Positions 7,360 through 14,480 are shown, numbered from the stretch's first letter. The stretch is DNA of 21,630 nucleotides from DATKGP01 sp035510775 (GCA_035510775.1 DATKGP010000051.1:1-21630); one strand, 5' to 3'. The notes: generated from the letters alone by a model not told the origin. A program made the numbers and translations.

Positions 7360-7388
7360 ATTTTACCAATTAACCGGTCTATTGTCAA
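7360..7388 (-). promoter_or_regulatory. Consensus-like promoter of the second structured RNA
   Basis: Minus strand TTGACA (7388-7383), exactly 17 bases, TAAAAT (7365-7360), predicted start at about 7353. It lies just downstream of the adenosyltransferase stop codon. Confidence 0.85.
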
Positions 7389-7404
7389 GAAGGATACTCT
7401 CCAA

Positions 7405-7947
7405 TCAATCGCGCCAAATCGTCTCGATGACCGACTGGCGAAAATTAGCATAGCAAGCGGCTTGAAAAAAATAGTCAGACAATCGATTGAGGTAAACGGC
7501 AATGTCTTTGCATTCACCCGGTTTTTTTAGCCGCTGGTAAGATCTTTCCGTTTGTCTGACTAAAGTCCTAACAAGATGAAGCCAAGCCCCAGCCGTCGAG
7601 CCGCCAGGCAAGAGAAAGTTTTTAATCTCCGGCAGCTGCTCGTCCCACAAATCAATCTGTTTCTCCAGCTCTTTCGTCTCTTTTTCGAGATCGGCCACGA
7701 GAGTCAACTGATTTTTATTTCTAGCAGCAAGGGTCGCCCCGATTGACAACAGCATCTGCTGGATATGAGTCAGCTGCTTCTTTAAGTCTCGCTCTTTTTT
7801 AGGCAAAAAGGTGATGGTTAGGCCGATGACAGAATTTACTAAATCTAAATTACCCAGCATCTCAAAAATCGGCTCGCTTTTAGCTAGTCTCCTCCCGCCC
7901 GGCAAGCCGGTTAGACCCTCATCCCCTTGTTTTGTATAAATCGCCAT
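7405..7947 (-). CDS. Cob(I)alamin adenosyltransferase, PduO/MMAB type
   Basis: The 180-aa helical protein matches ATP:cob(I)alamin adenosyltransferases of the PduO type. It has an N-terminal YTKQGDEGLTGLPGGRR loop that binds ATP, LPGGSTAGAWLHLVRTLVRQTER with the conserved arginines, and the C-terminal YLNRLSDYFFQAACYAN helix. It transfers the adenosyl group of ATP to reduced corrinoid and makes adenosylcobalamin in the cytoplasm. One deviation is visible: the segment usually read as GTVDELNS is GNLDLVNS here, so the usual glutamate is replaced. The adjacent gene is the adenosylcobalamin-dependent reductase, the obvious consumer of its product. The 133-base gap between them is A/T-rich and repetitive. 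No clear ribosome binding site was seen. Confidence 0.88.
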   Translation of the reverse strand: MAIYTKQGDEGLTGLPGGRRLAKSEPIFEMLGNLDLVNSVIGLTITFLPKKERDLKKQLTHIQQMLLSIGATLAARNKNQLTLVADLEKETKELEKQIDLWDEQLPEIKNFLLPGGSTAGAWLHLVRTLVRQTERSYQRLKKPGECKDIAVYLNRLSDYFFQAACYANFRQSVIETIWRD

Positions 7948-8075
7948 AAATTATCAATTAGCAATTATCAGTTATCAATTAATTCTCAAGAATCAATTAT
8001 CAAGTTAGGGCCAGGATTTGAAAATTGTAATATTGAATCTTACTTGAAAATTGAAAATTCGAAAATTGTTAATTT
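7948..8075 (+). repeat. A/T-rich degenerate short repeats between reductase and adenosyltransferase genes
   Basis: The first half is built from variants of AATTATCA (also AGTTATCA, AATTAGCA) between 7948 and 8000. The second half has four GAAAATTG/C units (8020-8027, 8046-8053, 8053-8060, 8061-8068). Composition is sharply different from both flanking genes. Confidence 0.6.
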
Positions 8076-8080
8076 GCGTT

Positions 8081-11000
8081 TTATGAGCATCCACCAGTCG
8101 TTGATCCGCAGCTCATACAAGTGTAACAAGTGCCAGTCTTCATCGTCAGCGAACCGCAGTTCGGGCATGGCGGGGCGTCGGAGCTAACCTCTTTGGCTGG
8201 CGAATCGGCAGCCAGATCGGCGGCCGGCTGCTCGGCAGTCGCTTCCTCAATTTCTTCAGAAGAAACGGCGACATCAGCCGTCAGACCCAAATCGGCCTGG
8301 GTTGGTGAGACGGCTTTTTGGTCGGCTCGGATGCCGATTTCATCTTGCTCTTCGGTCGGCAGAAACTTCAGGCCAAGATACCGACCGATATAGTCGACAA
8401 TCGACTTGGCGATGCGAATCTGGGGGTTGGTGGTGAAGCCAGACGGCTCGAAGCGGCTGTGGGCGAATTTGCGAATTAAGACCTTGAGCGGCACACCGTA
8501 CTGCAGGGCGATGGAAACCGAGGTGGCGAAGGCGTCCATCAGGCCAGAAATCATACTTCCCTGCTTCGACATAGTAATGAAGATCTCGCCGGGACTGCCA
8601 TCTTCGAACAGGCCGGTTGTTAGATAACCCTTGTGGCCGGCGATGTTGAATTTGTGAGTAACGGCCTGGCGTTCGTCGGGCATGTGGCGACGACGCGGCT
8701 GGTAGACAGTGACGACCTTTTCTTTGATGACGGTTTTCTCTTCCGTTTTCTCGTCTTCTTTTTTGGTATTGAGCGGCTGGCTCATCTTCGAACCGTCGCG
8801 GTAAAGCGCCAAGGCTTTGAGCCCGAGTTTCCACGACTGAATATAAATGTCCTTTACCTCTTCAACGGTCGACTCGTTGGGCATGTTGACAGTTTTGGAG
8901 ATGGCGCCAGAAATAAACGGCTGAACGGCCGCCATCATTCGCACATGCGCCATCGGCTCAATAAACCGCGTTCCTCGAACTCCGCAGCGGCTAGCGCAGT
9001 CGAAAACCGGATAATCCTCCGCCTTCAAGTGCGGCGCACCCTCAATCGTTTGGGTGCCGCAGATAACTTCGTTGCTTTGGCCAATTTCGGCCGCGGTGAA
9101 ACCGAGTTTTTTCAGTAGCGAAAAGTCGCTCTTTTGTTCGTCCTCGGCGGTGATTAACAGCCGACTAAAGACGTCGTCGCCGAGAATAAATCGGTTGAAG
9201 ACGTAATTAATGTCGAAAGCGGCCGGCAGGGCTTTTTCTACCTTGGCGATTTCTTCAGCGGTCAGGCCACGGGCAATCAACGATTCGCGGTTTATGGGCG
9301 TACTGCCGTTGAGGCTGGCCGTACCGATGGCATAGGTGATGATGTCGCTAGCTTGAGCCTCGCTGTAGCCGCGATTAATTAGGGCTCGCTTAACGGCCAG
9401 ATTAACAATTTTTACCGAACCACCGCCGGCCAATTTTTTGAACTTGACTAAAGCAAAGTCTGGCTCGACACCGGTAGTGTCGCAGTCCATCAAAAGGCCG
9501 ATGGTGCCGGTTGGGGCAATCAGAGTTGCTTGGGCGTTACGATAGCCGAACTGCTCACCCAAGGCGACCGCCTCGTCCCAATCTTGATGAGCAGCCTCGC
9601 GCAAATCAGCCGGGCAATCTTTTTCGCTTAAGCTGTAAGCGGCGTCGCGGTGCATCTTCATGACGTTCAGCATTGGGGCTTTGTTGCGAATATATCCTTC
9701 GAACGGCTCCTTAACCGCCGCCAGCTCGGCCGAGGTCTTGTAACCGTGGCCAGTCATAATGGCGGTTATGGCGCCGGCGATAGCGGTACCCTCGGAGGAA
9801 TCATAAGGCACACCGCGAAGCATTAATAAAGTACCGAGGTTGGCATAACCCAAGCCAAGCGGACGATAGTCGTGGCTGTTGGCGGCAATCTCCGGGGTTG
9901 GGTAGGCCGACAAATCCACGGCTATTTCTTGGGCGGTGAACATTAGCTTGCAGGCATGTCGAAAGGCGGCGATATCCAATTTGCCAGATTCGTCGGCAAA
10001 CTTCACTAGGTTAATCGAGGCCAAATTACAGGCCGAATTGTCCAGAAACATATACTCCGAACAGGGGTTGGAGGCGTTGATTCGGTCGGTGTTCGGGCAG
10101 GTGTGCCATTTGTTAATGACCGTGTCGAACTGAACGCCTGGGTCGGCGCAGGTCCAAGCGGCCTGGGCGATTTTGCCCATTAAGTCCTTGGCCTTGTAGG
10201 TTTTATGCGGCAAACCGTTGACGACGTACCGAGTTGTCCACTCACCGTCGTTTAGATAAGCGTCCATGAATTCGTCGGGAATTCGGATTGAGTTATTGGA
10301 ATTCTGGCCGGAGACGGTACTGTAAGCCTCGCCGTTAAAATTGGTCTCGTAGCCGGCGGCAATCAGAGCCTGGGCTTTTTTCTCTTCTTTAACTTTCCAC
10401 TCAATAAAATCTTCAATTTCTGGATGGTCAATATTGACCACGACCATTTTGGCGGCTCGGCGTGTAGTTCCGCCAGATTTAGTCGCTCCAGCGGCTCGAT
10501 CAAAAACGCGCAAGAAACTCATCATACCGCTCGAAGTCCCACCTCCGGCTAAATGTTCATAGCGGCTGCGAAGTTTGGCGAAGTTACCGCCCGCGCCGGA
10601 ACCGTACTTGAAGATATGAGATTCAGTTTTGATGAGGTCGTAAATTCCCGGCAGAGTGTCGGTGACGGCAAGAATGAAACAGGCCGAGCACTGCGGATTT
10701 CGGTAGGCGTTTTTGGCTCGCAGAACCTTTTTTTCTTTGAAGTCCCAGTAGAACCCGCTATCCGGTCCGGAGATGCCGTATTGATGATAAAGGCCACAGT
10801 TGAACCAGACCGGCGAGTTGAAGGCAGCCTTTTGATAGGCTAGCAAATGAGTTAGCTCATCTTCGAAAGCCACCCGATCGTCAGTCGAGGCAAAATAATT
10901 AAACTTTTCACCGAAATCGGCCATGGTGTGGGCAATACGAAAGACCGCTTGTTTGAGAGATGTTTCCCGGCCTTCGTTGGTCGGCACGCCGGCCTTACGT

Positions 11001-11284
11001 AAATATTTGTAGGCCAAAATATCAGTGGCCAGTTGAGTCCAGGATTTCGGGACCTCGACGTCGTTAATTTGCGAAATCACATTGCCCTTTTCATCGGAGA
11101 TAATTGTCGTCCGTTTTTCCCACTCTTTGATGGTGTCAAAAACGTTTTCACCTTGTTTGGTAAATAATCGGTTTATTTTCAGTCCGTGGCTGGCCTTTTT
11201 GTTACCGTTGTTAATCTCGGCGGAGATTTCGACTGGCTTTAGAACGATTTCGTCAAGGTTGTTTTTATCTGGTTGTTTGGCCAT
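8081..11284 (-). CDS. nrdJ: Adenosylcobalamin-dependent (class II) ribonucleoside-diphosphate reductase
   Basis: The 1067-aa protein reduces ribonucleotides to deoxyribonucleotides using adenosylcobalamin as radical source. The active site loop NPCSE is at 406-410 (thiyl Cys408, Glu410). Cys199 in NPQCSACF and Cys419 in DNSACNL form the expected redox pair. APTGTIG and the barrel repeats typical of the family follow. From about 860 there is a basic linker and a TSCPD-type domain (HKFNIAGHKGYLTTGLFEDG). A long acidic Ala/Glu linker leads to a C-terminal Cys cluster (1040, 1043, 1053, 1056, 1059, 1066) that probably combines a zinc ribbon with the swinging redox cysteines. No intein or insertion is seen. 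A strong AAAGGAGGAG precedes the ATG. Thioredoxin and adenosyltransferase are nearby on the same strand. Confidence 0.96.
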   Translation of the reverse strand: MAKQPDKNNLDEIVLKPVEISAEINNGNKKASHGLKINRLFTKQGENVFDTIKEWEKRTTIISDEKGNVISQINDVEVPKSWTQLATDILAYKYLRKAGVPTNEGRETSLKQAVFRIAHTMADFGEKFNYFASTDDRVAFEDELTHLLAYQKAAFNSPVWFNCGLYHQYGISGPDSGFYWDFKEKKVLRAKNAYRNPQCSACFILAVTDTLPGIYDLIKTESHIFKYGSGAGGNFAKLRSRYEHLAGGGTSSGMMSFLRVFDRAAGATKSGGTTRRAAKMVVVNIDHPEIEDFIEWKVKEEKKAQALIAAGYETNFNGEAYSTVSGQNSNNSIRIPDEFMDAYLNDGEWTTRYVVNGLPHKTYKAKDLMGKIAQAAWTCADPGVQFDTVINKWHTCPNTDRINASNPCSEYMFLDNSACNLASINLVKFADESGKLDIAAFRHACKLMFTAQEIAVDLSAYPTPEIAANSHDYRPLGLGYANLGTLLMLRGVPYDSSEGTAIAGAITAIMTGHGYKTSAELAAVKEPFEGYIRNKAPMLNVMKMHRDAAYSLSEKDCPADLREAAHQDWDEAVALGEQFGYRNAQATLIAPTGTIGLLMDCDTTGVEPDFALVKFKKLAGGGSVKIVNLAVKRALINRGYSEAQASDIITYAIGTASLNGSTPINRESLIARGLTAEEIAKVEKALPAAFDINYVFNRFILGDDVFSRLLITAEDEQKSDFSLLKKLGFTAAEIGQSNEVICGTQTIEGAPHLKAEDYPVFDCASRCGVRGTRFIEPMAHVRMMAAVQPFISGAISKTVNMPNESTVEEVKDIYIQSWKLGLKALALYRDGSKMSQPLNTKKEDEKTEEKTVIKEKVVTVYQPRRRHMPDERQAVTHKFNIAGHKGYLTTGLFEDGSPGEIFITMSKQGSMISGLMDAFATSVSIALQYGVPLKVLIRKFAHSRFEPSGFTTNPQIRIAKSIVDYIGRYLGLKFLPTEEQDEIGIRADQKAVSPTQADLGLTADVAVSSEEIEEATAEQPAADLAADSPAKEVSSDAPPCPNCGSLTMKTGTCYTCMSCGSTTGGCS

Positions 11285-11337
11285 TTCTCCTCCTTTATTA
11301 TTGATATTCTGCCTCTGACTTTCGGCCTCCTCAACCT

Positions 11338-11363
11338 ACCATAGCCTTACGGCGAGCTGTCAA
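11338..11363 (-). promoter_or_regulatory. Possible reductase promoter
   Basis: A perfect minus-strand TTGACA occurs at 11363-11358, but the best -10 candidates have poor spacing: TATGGT at 14 bases, TAGGTT at 19 bases. The -35 is convincing; the -10 is not. Confidence 0.35.
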
Positions 11364-11404
11364 GGGTCGGTTTTTGTTCGGGGGCTACAGCCAATTCTTC
11401 TCGC

Positions 11405-11489
11405 GACCGCTCCTCGACTCCCGCGGTCTCGTCGCTAATTCCTCGGCGATTTTCGTCCGCCGGCTGGCGGCCGAGCCGAGCAAATCGCC
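11405..11489 (+). other. GC-rich nested inverted repeats in the 11285-11524 intergenic region
   Basis: GACCGC (11405-11410) pairs with GCGGTC (11423-11428). GGCGATTT (11445-11452) pairs with AAATCGCC (11482-11489) and encloses CCGCC-GGCT-GGCGG. There is no U tract in either direction and no reading frame with support. It could be a structured leader of the reductase mRNA if transcription starts further upstream, or a palindromic intergenic repeat. Confidence 0.45.
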
Positions 11490-11524
11490 TGCGTACGTCG
11501 CTACAAAGAAATGGCCTCCGCTTG

Positions 11525-11530
11525 TATAAT
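11525..11530 (+). promoter_or_regulatory. Consensus -10 box of the leaderless DUF1653 gene
   Basis: A perfect TATAAT ends six bases before the ATG at 11537, so the seventh base, the usual start point, is the A of the ATG. No good -35 is seen (CTACAA at 11501 with an 18-base spacer is the nearest). Confidence 0.65.
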
Positions 11531-11536
11531 GGCAGT

Positions 11537-11758
11537 ATGATTGAAGCGAGTTTATATAGGCATTACAAAGGTGGAATGTACAAAGTTATCGGAGTTGCCA
11601 AGCACAGCGAGACGATGGAAGACTTGGTTGTTTACGAGAGTTTAAACCCCGAACACGAATTCAAGCTTTGGGTTCGTCCGGCCAAGATGTTTACGGAAAA
11701 AGTGAAAATCGACGGCAAGCTCATTAAGCGTTTCAAAAAAATCGAAGAAAAATGCTGA
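11537..11758 (+). CDS. DUF1653 family protein, 73 aa
   Basis: The small protein matches what I recall of DUF1653: YRHYKGGMYKVIGVAKHSET, then LVVYESL and LWVRPAKMF. It is a compact beta-rich domain of about 65-75 residues with no assigned biochemical role. I chose the ATG at 11537 rather than the in-frame TTG at 11522, because the TTG start would place the coding sequence over the TATAAT promoter box. With the ATG at the predicted transcription start, the mRNA would be leaderless, which agrees with the absence of any ribosome binding site. Its last seven bases overlap the start of the next gene, implying translational coupling. Confidence 0.85.
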   Translation: MIEASLYRHYKGGMYKVIGVAKHSETMEDLVVYESLNPEHEFKLWVRPAKMFTEKVKIDGKLIKRFKKIEEKC

Positions 11759-12201
11759 CAACTCCCCACGCGACAACCGGAGCCGTAATTGCCGTCTTGA
11801 TTCCAATTCCAATTGTGGCAATTCCGTTGGCGATTGCTAGCCATTACGTTTTAGACACAATCCCGCACTGGCAGGAAGTTCTGGGTCCGGATTACAGGCC
11901 GACAAAGTGGACGTGCCTAAGATTGCCAGTCGATATTGTTTTGGCATTAAGCCTGGTTTATTGGGCTGCAACGCTACATCCAAATACTGCTCTTGTCATA
12001 TGGCTTTCGGCAATCGCTGCTAACCTGCCCGATTTGGATTCGCTCGTTCCCCTACTGCCGATTTTTCTAAAAAATAAAATTGTCAAAAAGTACTGGGATT
12101 GGCACTGCCGTATCCAAAACGAAACACCGAAACCTTACGGCATTATCACCCAATTCGCATTCGTTCTTATTGGACTCACGCTAGTCTATCTGGTTCGTTG
12201 A
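11752..12201 (+). CDS. Small membrane protein resembling the DUF457/YdjM metal-dependent hydrolase family
   Basis: The 149-aa protein starts MLTTPHATTGAVIA and has about four hydrophobic segments. Polar motifs sit at the segment ends: PHATTGA (His6), SHYVLDTIPHW (His31, Asp35, His39) and ANLPDLDSL. A histidine near the N-terminus, an SHxxxD motif and a later DxD are the layout of DUF457-like inner-membrane putative metal-dependent hydrolases. The assignment is tentative, and no substrate can be given. The start overlaps the DUF1653 gene by seven bases. The stop codon TGA (12199-12201) is formed by the first bases of the palindrome at 12197-12220, so the C-terminus may have been set by insertion of that element. 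Confidence 0.7.
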   Translation: MLTTPHATTGAVIAVLIPIPIVAIPLAIASHYVLDTIPHWQEVLGPDYRPTKWTCLRLPVDIVLALSLVYWAATLHPNTALVIWLSAIAANLPDLDSLVPLLPIFLKNKIVKKYWDWHCRIQNETPKPYGIITQFAFVLIGLTLVYLVR

Positions 12202-12220
12202 TATGATATATCATATCAAC
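12197..12220 (+). repeat. Perfect 24-bp palindrome, copy 1 (3' side of the hypermodification-like gene)
   Basis: Half-site GTTGATATGATA followed directly by its exact reverse complement, with no spacer. Including the two following bases, 26 bases are identical to copy 2. It contains the stop codons of two convergent genes (TGA at 12199-12201 on plus, and at 12213-12211 on minus). Confidence 0.95.
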
Positions 12221-13152
12221 GTGTGTTTCAGGCGCCACTTGGGTGGGAAAAAGTAATCAATCGGCGGTGAGCCCGGTTTATAAGTGGTCTTAATCCGAAC
12301 GCGATTGCTTTTTAGATCTGGATTGCTGACGCGAGTGTATTTGTCTGTTTCGCAAAACCAACCCTGGCAATCGATCGCCTTCATCGGTCGACCGAAAAGG
12401 TTTTGAAAATTCAAACCCAAGCGCTGGAACTCTCTGTCTTGATTCTCGACCATATATTTAATTATGTATTCGCTGCTTTTTCCGTCACTATCCCAGAAAC
12501 ATTTTTCTATCCCCCGTCTCGCGCCCGGACCGGCAATGGTAAAATCGTTTTCGTCAAAATTGAAAAGGGGCGAGTAATTGAGATCTATGGCCAGTTGATA
12601 AGCCATAAAATCACCGATCAATGGTAACTGACGTAATCTTTCAAATAATTGTTTAAGGCTTTTCGAAGCAAGCAGCTCTTGTGAGATTTTCGTGTCGAAA
12701 GAAACATTCTTGAGCAAAGCCAAGTGATTCTGATGTTTTTTATCAAATCCGAAGGATTTGTTAGCGCACAGAATAAAGGCGTTTCCGTAAATTGGTTGTT
12801 GAGTGTGGATGTTCTCAAGAACGTGAGAGTAATGTTCAAAATCGAAATTTTTAAGCAAGTTAATCCCCAATTCCTGCTCCAAAATCTCCCACGTCTCGTT
12901 TTTGTTTAGGAGACGGAACAGGAAAATGTTGAAGAGCAGCTCCTCTCCCTCAAGCCTTGAACCATAAATAACGTGCTTAATTAAATATTGCGAAACACGG
13001 TCGCAAGCTCGATAGACGTTGCAGAACTTGTACTGCTTAAAAATCGGATCCGCTGTCAGCGGATTATCGCCGCGGAGTTTATTGAAAAAAATACGCTGCC
13101 GCTCGGCCGACGTTTGCCAATAAAGATCGTATATTGCCTGTCGCTTCTGCAT
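12211..13152 (-). CDS. Putative DNA-base hypermodification protein (alpha-glutamyl/putrescinyl-thymine pyrophosphorylase or 5-hmdU-kinase helical-domain family)
   Basis: The 313-aa, mostly helical protein carries motifs I recognise from the family described in phage thymine hypermodification loci: FCNVYRACDRVSQYL (43-57), LPLIGDFMAYQLAIDL (176-191, a helix-hairpin-helix-like glycosylase-fold segment), DFTIAGPGARRGIEKCF (203-219), IDCQGWFCETDKY (260-272) and PPKW (303-306). In phages such proteins act on 5-hydroxymethyluracil-derived bases in DNA. A host gene without companion kinase or hydroxymethylase genes in view has no clear role, so base modification, base excision or defence are all possible. 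The gene looks more A/T-rich than ftsZ. No ribosome binding site precedes the ATG. The predicted transcription start is the A of the ATG. Identical palindromes lie on both sides, and its stop codon is inside one of them. Confidence 0.78.
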   Translation of the reverse strand: MQKRQAIYDLYWQTSAERQRIFFNKLRGDNPLTADPIFKQYKFCNVYRACDRVSQYLIKHVIYGSRLEGEELLFNIFLFRLLNKNETWEILEQELGINLLKNFDFEHYSHVLENIHTQQPIYGNAFILCANKSFGFDKKHQNHLALLKNVSFDTKISQELLASKSLKQLFERLRQLPLIGDFMAYQLAIDLNYSPLFNFDENDFTIAGPGARRGIEKCFWDSDGKSSEYIIKYMVENQDREFQRLGLNFQNLFGRPMKAIDCQGWFCETDKYTRVSNPDLKSNRVRIKTTYKPGSPPIDYFFPPKWRLKHTLI

Positions 13153-13158
13153 GTCAAA

Positions 13159-13187
13159 AGACTAGTTGATATGATATATCATATCAA
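13159..13187 (-). promoter_or_regulatory. Promoter and probable operator of the hypermodification-like gene
   Basis: Minus strand TTGATA (13187-13182), exactly 17 bases, TAGTCT (13164-13159), then six bases to the ATG. The -35 and the whole spacer are the palindrome, so any protein binding the palindrome would block RNA polymerase. Confidence 0.5.
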
Positions 13188-13188
13188 C
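13165..13188 (+). repeat. Perfect 24-bp palindrome, copy 2 (5' side of the hypermodification-like gene)
   Basis: Identical to copy 1 over 26 bases in the same orientation and 968 bases away. It lies in the gap between the ftsZ stop and the start of the gene at 13152. Confidence 0.95.
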
Positions 13189-13211
13189 GTCCACAGGCTG
13201 CCTTATTAAGA

Positions 13212-14471
13212 TTACCTTAGCTTGCGTCGAATAAAAGCAGGAACGTCGAGTTCGTCGTCTTTCTCTTCCTTGGTCGGCTGCGGAGCCGGCGGTGGGATCG
13301 GTCGCTCGCGGCGTGGCGGGGTGGCTGGGGTGTTGTCGCTGTCGAAATCAAAGGCGGAAAAGTCTGGGGCAGTTGGGTTTGGGGTTGGGCTGTTGGAAGC
13401 TCGGCCAAAGAACGGAATAGTCGGCGTCGGATTGGTTGGTTGAGGCTGCTGAACCTGGCCGGTCGGGATGCCAAACGGCGTGTGCTCTTCGCTGGGTCGG
13501 CGTTTAGGTGCCGGCTTGGTCATCTCCGATTCAAAACCGGTGGCAATCACAGTAATTTTAATCTCGCCGCTCATGGCGTCGTCAACAATTGCCCCAAAGA
13601 TTATATTGGCTTCGGGGTGAGCCGCTTCGGTAATAGCTTTGGAGGCTTCTTCAACTTCGTACATGGTCATATCAGGGCCGCCGGTGATGTTGTAAAGAAT
13701 CCCCATGGCGCCGTCGATGGAAAGCTCCAGTAGCGGCGAGTCGATCGCCTGGCGAGCTGCTTCAATCGCTCGATTTTCGCCCGATGCCCGACCAATGCCC
13801 ATCAAAGCCGAGCCAGCATCTTGCATAATGGTTCGAACGTCGGCAAAGTCGACGTTGATAATCCCAGGAATGATAATTAAATCAGAAATACCTTGAACGC
13901 CCTGTCGCAAAATATCATCGACAATACCGAAGGCATCAGGCAAAGAGGTTTTCTTGTCGATGACCTGCAGCAGTCGGTCGTTGGGAATAGTAATTAAAGT
14001 GTCGACTTTGTCGCGCAATTCTTCGATGCCGAGCTCGCCGATTTTTTTGCGGCGCAAACCTTCAAAGCTAAATGGCTTGGTGACAACGCCAACTGTCAGA
14101 GCTCCAAGCTCGCGGGCAATTTGGGCGACCAGCGGAGCTGAACCAGTTCCTGTGCCACCACCGGCGCCGTAAGTAACAAAAACCATATCGGCACCCTTGA
14201 GCACCTCGTAAATCTCGTCTTTATTTTCTTCGGCCGATTTACGACCGACCTCGATGTCGGCACCAGCCCCAAGACCGCGAGTAGTCTCTTTGCCAATCTG
14301 CACCTTGACCGGCGCGGCGTTATTCATCAGAGCCTGGGCGTCAGTATTTATGGCAATAAACTCAACCCCTCTCACGCGAGCGGCAATCATACGGGCGATG
14401 GCGTTCCCCCCGGAACCGCCGACCCCACACACCTTAATATTGGCAAAGGTATCCAATGTTTCCCTGTCCAT
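13212..14471 (-). CDS. ftsZ: Cell division protein FtsZ
   Basis: The tubulin-like GTPase forms the division ring. The glycine-rich signature GAGGGTGTG is at 102-110, and the T7 synergy loop NVDFAD is at 206-211. A proline-rich disordered linker (about 318-405) leads to the conserved C-terminal peptide DVPAFIRRKLR that docks on FtsA. Length is 419 aa from the ATG at 14471; an in-frame TTG lies one codon upstream and is less likely. No ribosome binding site is seen. The gene follows ftsA by nine bases and is the last of the operon. No terminator is visible after the stop, only a 20-base gap to the palindrome. Confidence 0.97.
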   Translation of the reverse strand: MDRETLDTFANIKVCGVGGSGGNAIARMIAARVRGVEFIAINTDAQALMNNAAPVKVQIGKETTRGLGAGADIEVGRKSAEENKDEIYEVLKGADMVFVTYGAGGGTGTGSAPLVAQIARELGALTVGVVTKPFSFEGLRRKKIGELGIEELRDKVDTLITIPNDRLLQVIDKKTSLPDAFGIVDDILRQGVQGISDLIIIPGIINVDFADVRTIMQDAGSALMGIGRASGENRAIEAARQAIDSPLLELSIDGAMGILYNITGGPDMTMYEVEEASKAITEAAHPEANIIFGAIVDDAMSGEIKITVIATGFESEMTKPAPKRRPSEEHTPFGIPTGQVQQPQPTNPTPTIPFFGRASNSPTPNPTAPDFSAFDFDSDNTPATPPRRERPIPPPAPQPTKEEKDDELDVPAFIRRKLR

Positions 14472-14480
14472 CAAAATTGT

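Noticed and set aside
7927..8187. 86-aa plus-strand open frame
   Set aside because: It reads through the A/T repeat and antisense to nrdJ; low-complexity composition.
11522..11536. TTG start five codons upstream of the DUF1653 ATG
   Set aside because: The TTG start would make the TATAAT promoter box coding; the ATG at 11537 fits the predicted transcription start.
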